This document shows positions 5,388 through 5,627 of a stretch of 5,627 bases of DNA, one piece after another. Position numbers and translations under genes: made by a program. Position 1 is the stretch's first letter. Every line of letters starts with the position of its first letter. This DNA comes from CAZOKO01 sp964580455 (GTDB lineage Bacteria > Desulfobacterota > WTBG01): contig CAZOKO010000125.1 in the NCBI GenBank assembly GCA_964580455.1, positions 1 to 5,627 of the forward strand. Reading direction: 5' to 3'. The notes under the pieces are model-generated. The model worked only from the letters and a program-made list of their open reading frames with translations. It did no database searches and was not told where the DNA came from.

Positions 5388-5408
5388 TATCAACATATTG
5401 TGGATAAC
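5386..5408. promoter_or_regulatory. Palindromic pair of DnaA-box-like sequences
   Basis: GTTATCAACA (5386-5395) and TGTGGATAAC (5399-5408) are inverted copies with one mismatch around a TAT centre. The right arm contains TGTGGATAA, the exact complement of the classical DnaA box TTATCCACA; the left arm has TTATCAACA, one base off. It sits across the predicted -10 and start region of the rightward promoter. It could bind DnaA, either as an autonomous regulatory pair or as part of a replication origin, or be the operator of another dimeric regulator. Confidence 0.5.
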
Positions 5409-5446
5409 CTGTTGAAACATCAATATGATGTGGTAAGGGGGTTAAA

Positions 5447-5627
5447 ATGTCAGGAATTTCAATGCTTATCCTATTAGCAGTATTGCTGGTTTTGTTAATC
5501 AAAATTTTCTACACTGGATTTACCCCGAACATTAGATGTCCAAACTGCAATTATGTGGGCAGGGCTAAATACTTTATGGGTCATCGTGTAGGAGTGTGGG
5601 TGATTTTATATCTCTTTGAGCATACAG
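5447..5627 (+). CDS. Small membrane protein with zinc-ribbon CxxC motif (3' end outside window)
   Basis: An open frame begins at ATG 5447-5449, 5 nt after AAGGGGG, and runs 60 codons to the window edge without a stop. Residues 3-21 are strongly hydrophobic (LILLAVLLVLLI core), giving one membrane segment or signal anchor. They are followed by RCPNCNYVGRAKYF (30-43), half of a zinc ribbon with Cys31 and Cys34, and then a second hydrophobic stretch beginning around residue 48 (VGVWVILYLF). The other CxxC pair of the ribbon would be expected downstream, beyond the edge. It resembles widespread uncharacterised small membrane zinc-ribbon proteins; I cannot assign a function. It is the only plus-strand gene here and is transcribed away from all the others. 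Confidence 0.7.
   Translation, partial: MSGISMLILLAVLLVLLIKIFYTGFTPNIRCPNCNYVGRAKYFMGHRVGVWVILYLFEHT

Larger units (their letters stand above)
5012..5446. other. AT-rich divergent intergenic region without a recognised gene
   Basis: The 435 bp between the leftward radical SAM gene and the rightward membrane-protein gene holds no protein gene I can support. It contains a plus-strand intrinsic terminator (5203-5236), a possible small-RNA segment before it, a 13 bp odd palindrome AACCTC-A-GAGGTT at 5289-5301, a sigma70-like promoter and a palindromic DnaA-box pair. A further relaxed DnaA-box match, TTTTTCACA, is at 5143-5151. For the radical SAM gene a weak minus-strand promoter candidate is TTGAAC (5094-5089) with TAAAAG (5071-5066), spacer 17. 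The minus-strand AAGGAGAGGG near 5060-5069 is too far from the ATG to act as its ribosome binding site. Confidence 0.6.

Noticed and set aside
5360..5407. A 15-codon TTG-start plus-strand frame preceded by GGAGGAA, as a possible leader peptide.
   Set aside because: Its start codon is part of the TTGACA -35 box and the frame spans the promoter, so it would not be transcribed from that promoter.

Overview
The window looks like chromosome from an uncultivated anaerobic prokaryote, probably a bacterium. Pointing to bacteria are QueH (queuosine is the bacterial and eukaryotic tRNA modification), Shine-Dalgarno sites including one that fixes a TTG start, a sigma70-like TTGACA promoter, an intrinsic terminator and a consensus DnaA box. 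Pointing the other way are a four-gene archaeal-type coenzyme M block and an A/V-type ATPase. An archaeon of the ANME or methanogen type therefore cannot be excluded from sequence alone, and I do not assign a phylum.

Layout. From 1 to 5011 every gene lies on the minus strand; read in transcription order, from right to left, they run as follows. A radical SAM enzyme with extra C-terminal cysteines (4103-5011) is followed 65 bp later by queH (3468-4037). After a repeat-filled 187 bp gap come comA (2507-3280) and comB (1873-2520), which overlap by 14 nt. A second repeat-filled gap of about 180 bp leads to comD (1185-1688) and comE (638-1198), again overlapping by 14 nt. After a 279 bp gap lies ahaH (47-358), and 4 nt beyond it the first 14 codons of V-type ATPase subunit I, cut by the window edge.

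The right end (5012-5446) is a 435 bp AT-rich divergent intergenic region. It holds a plus-strand intrinsic terminator with no recognisable gene before it, a sigma70-like promoter, and a palindrome made of two facing DnaA-box-like sequences. It leads into a plus-strand gene for a small membrane protein with a zinc-ribbon CxxC motif (5447 to the edge).

Function. ComA adds sulfite to phosphoenolpyruvate to give (R)-phosphosulfolactate; ComB dephosphorylates it to sulfolactate; a sulfolactate dehydrogenase (ComC), not seen here, would give sulfopyruvate; ComD and ComE together decarboxylate that to sulfoacetaldehyde, the precursor of coenzyme M. The block is thus the PEP-dependent sulfonate route without ComC and without the final thiolation step. 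The ATPase and queuosine genes are separate housekeeping functions.

Every non-overlapping junction on the left side except the ahaH/subunit I one carries short degenerate repeats (ATCCAGTATCC-like, GGAATTNAGGGATT-like, TGTGATNTGNGAT-like), often abutting or overlapping stop codons. This is the most unusual structural feature of the window.
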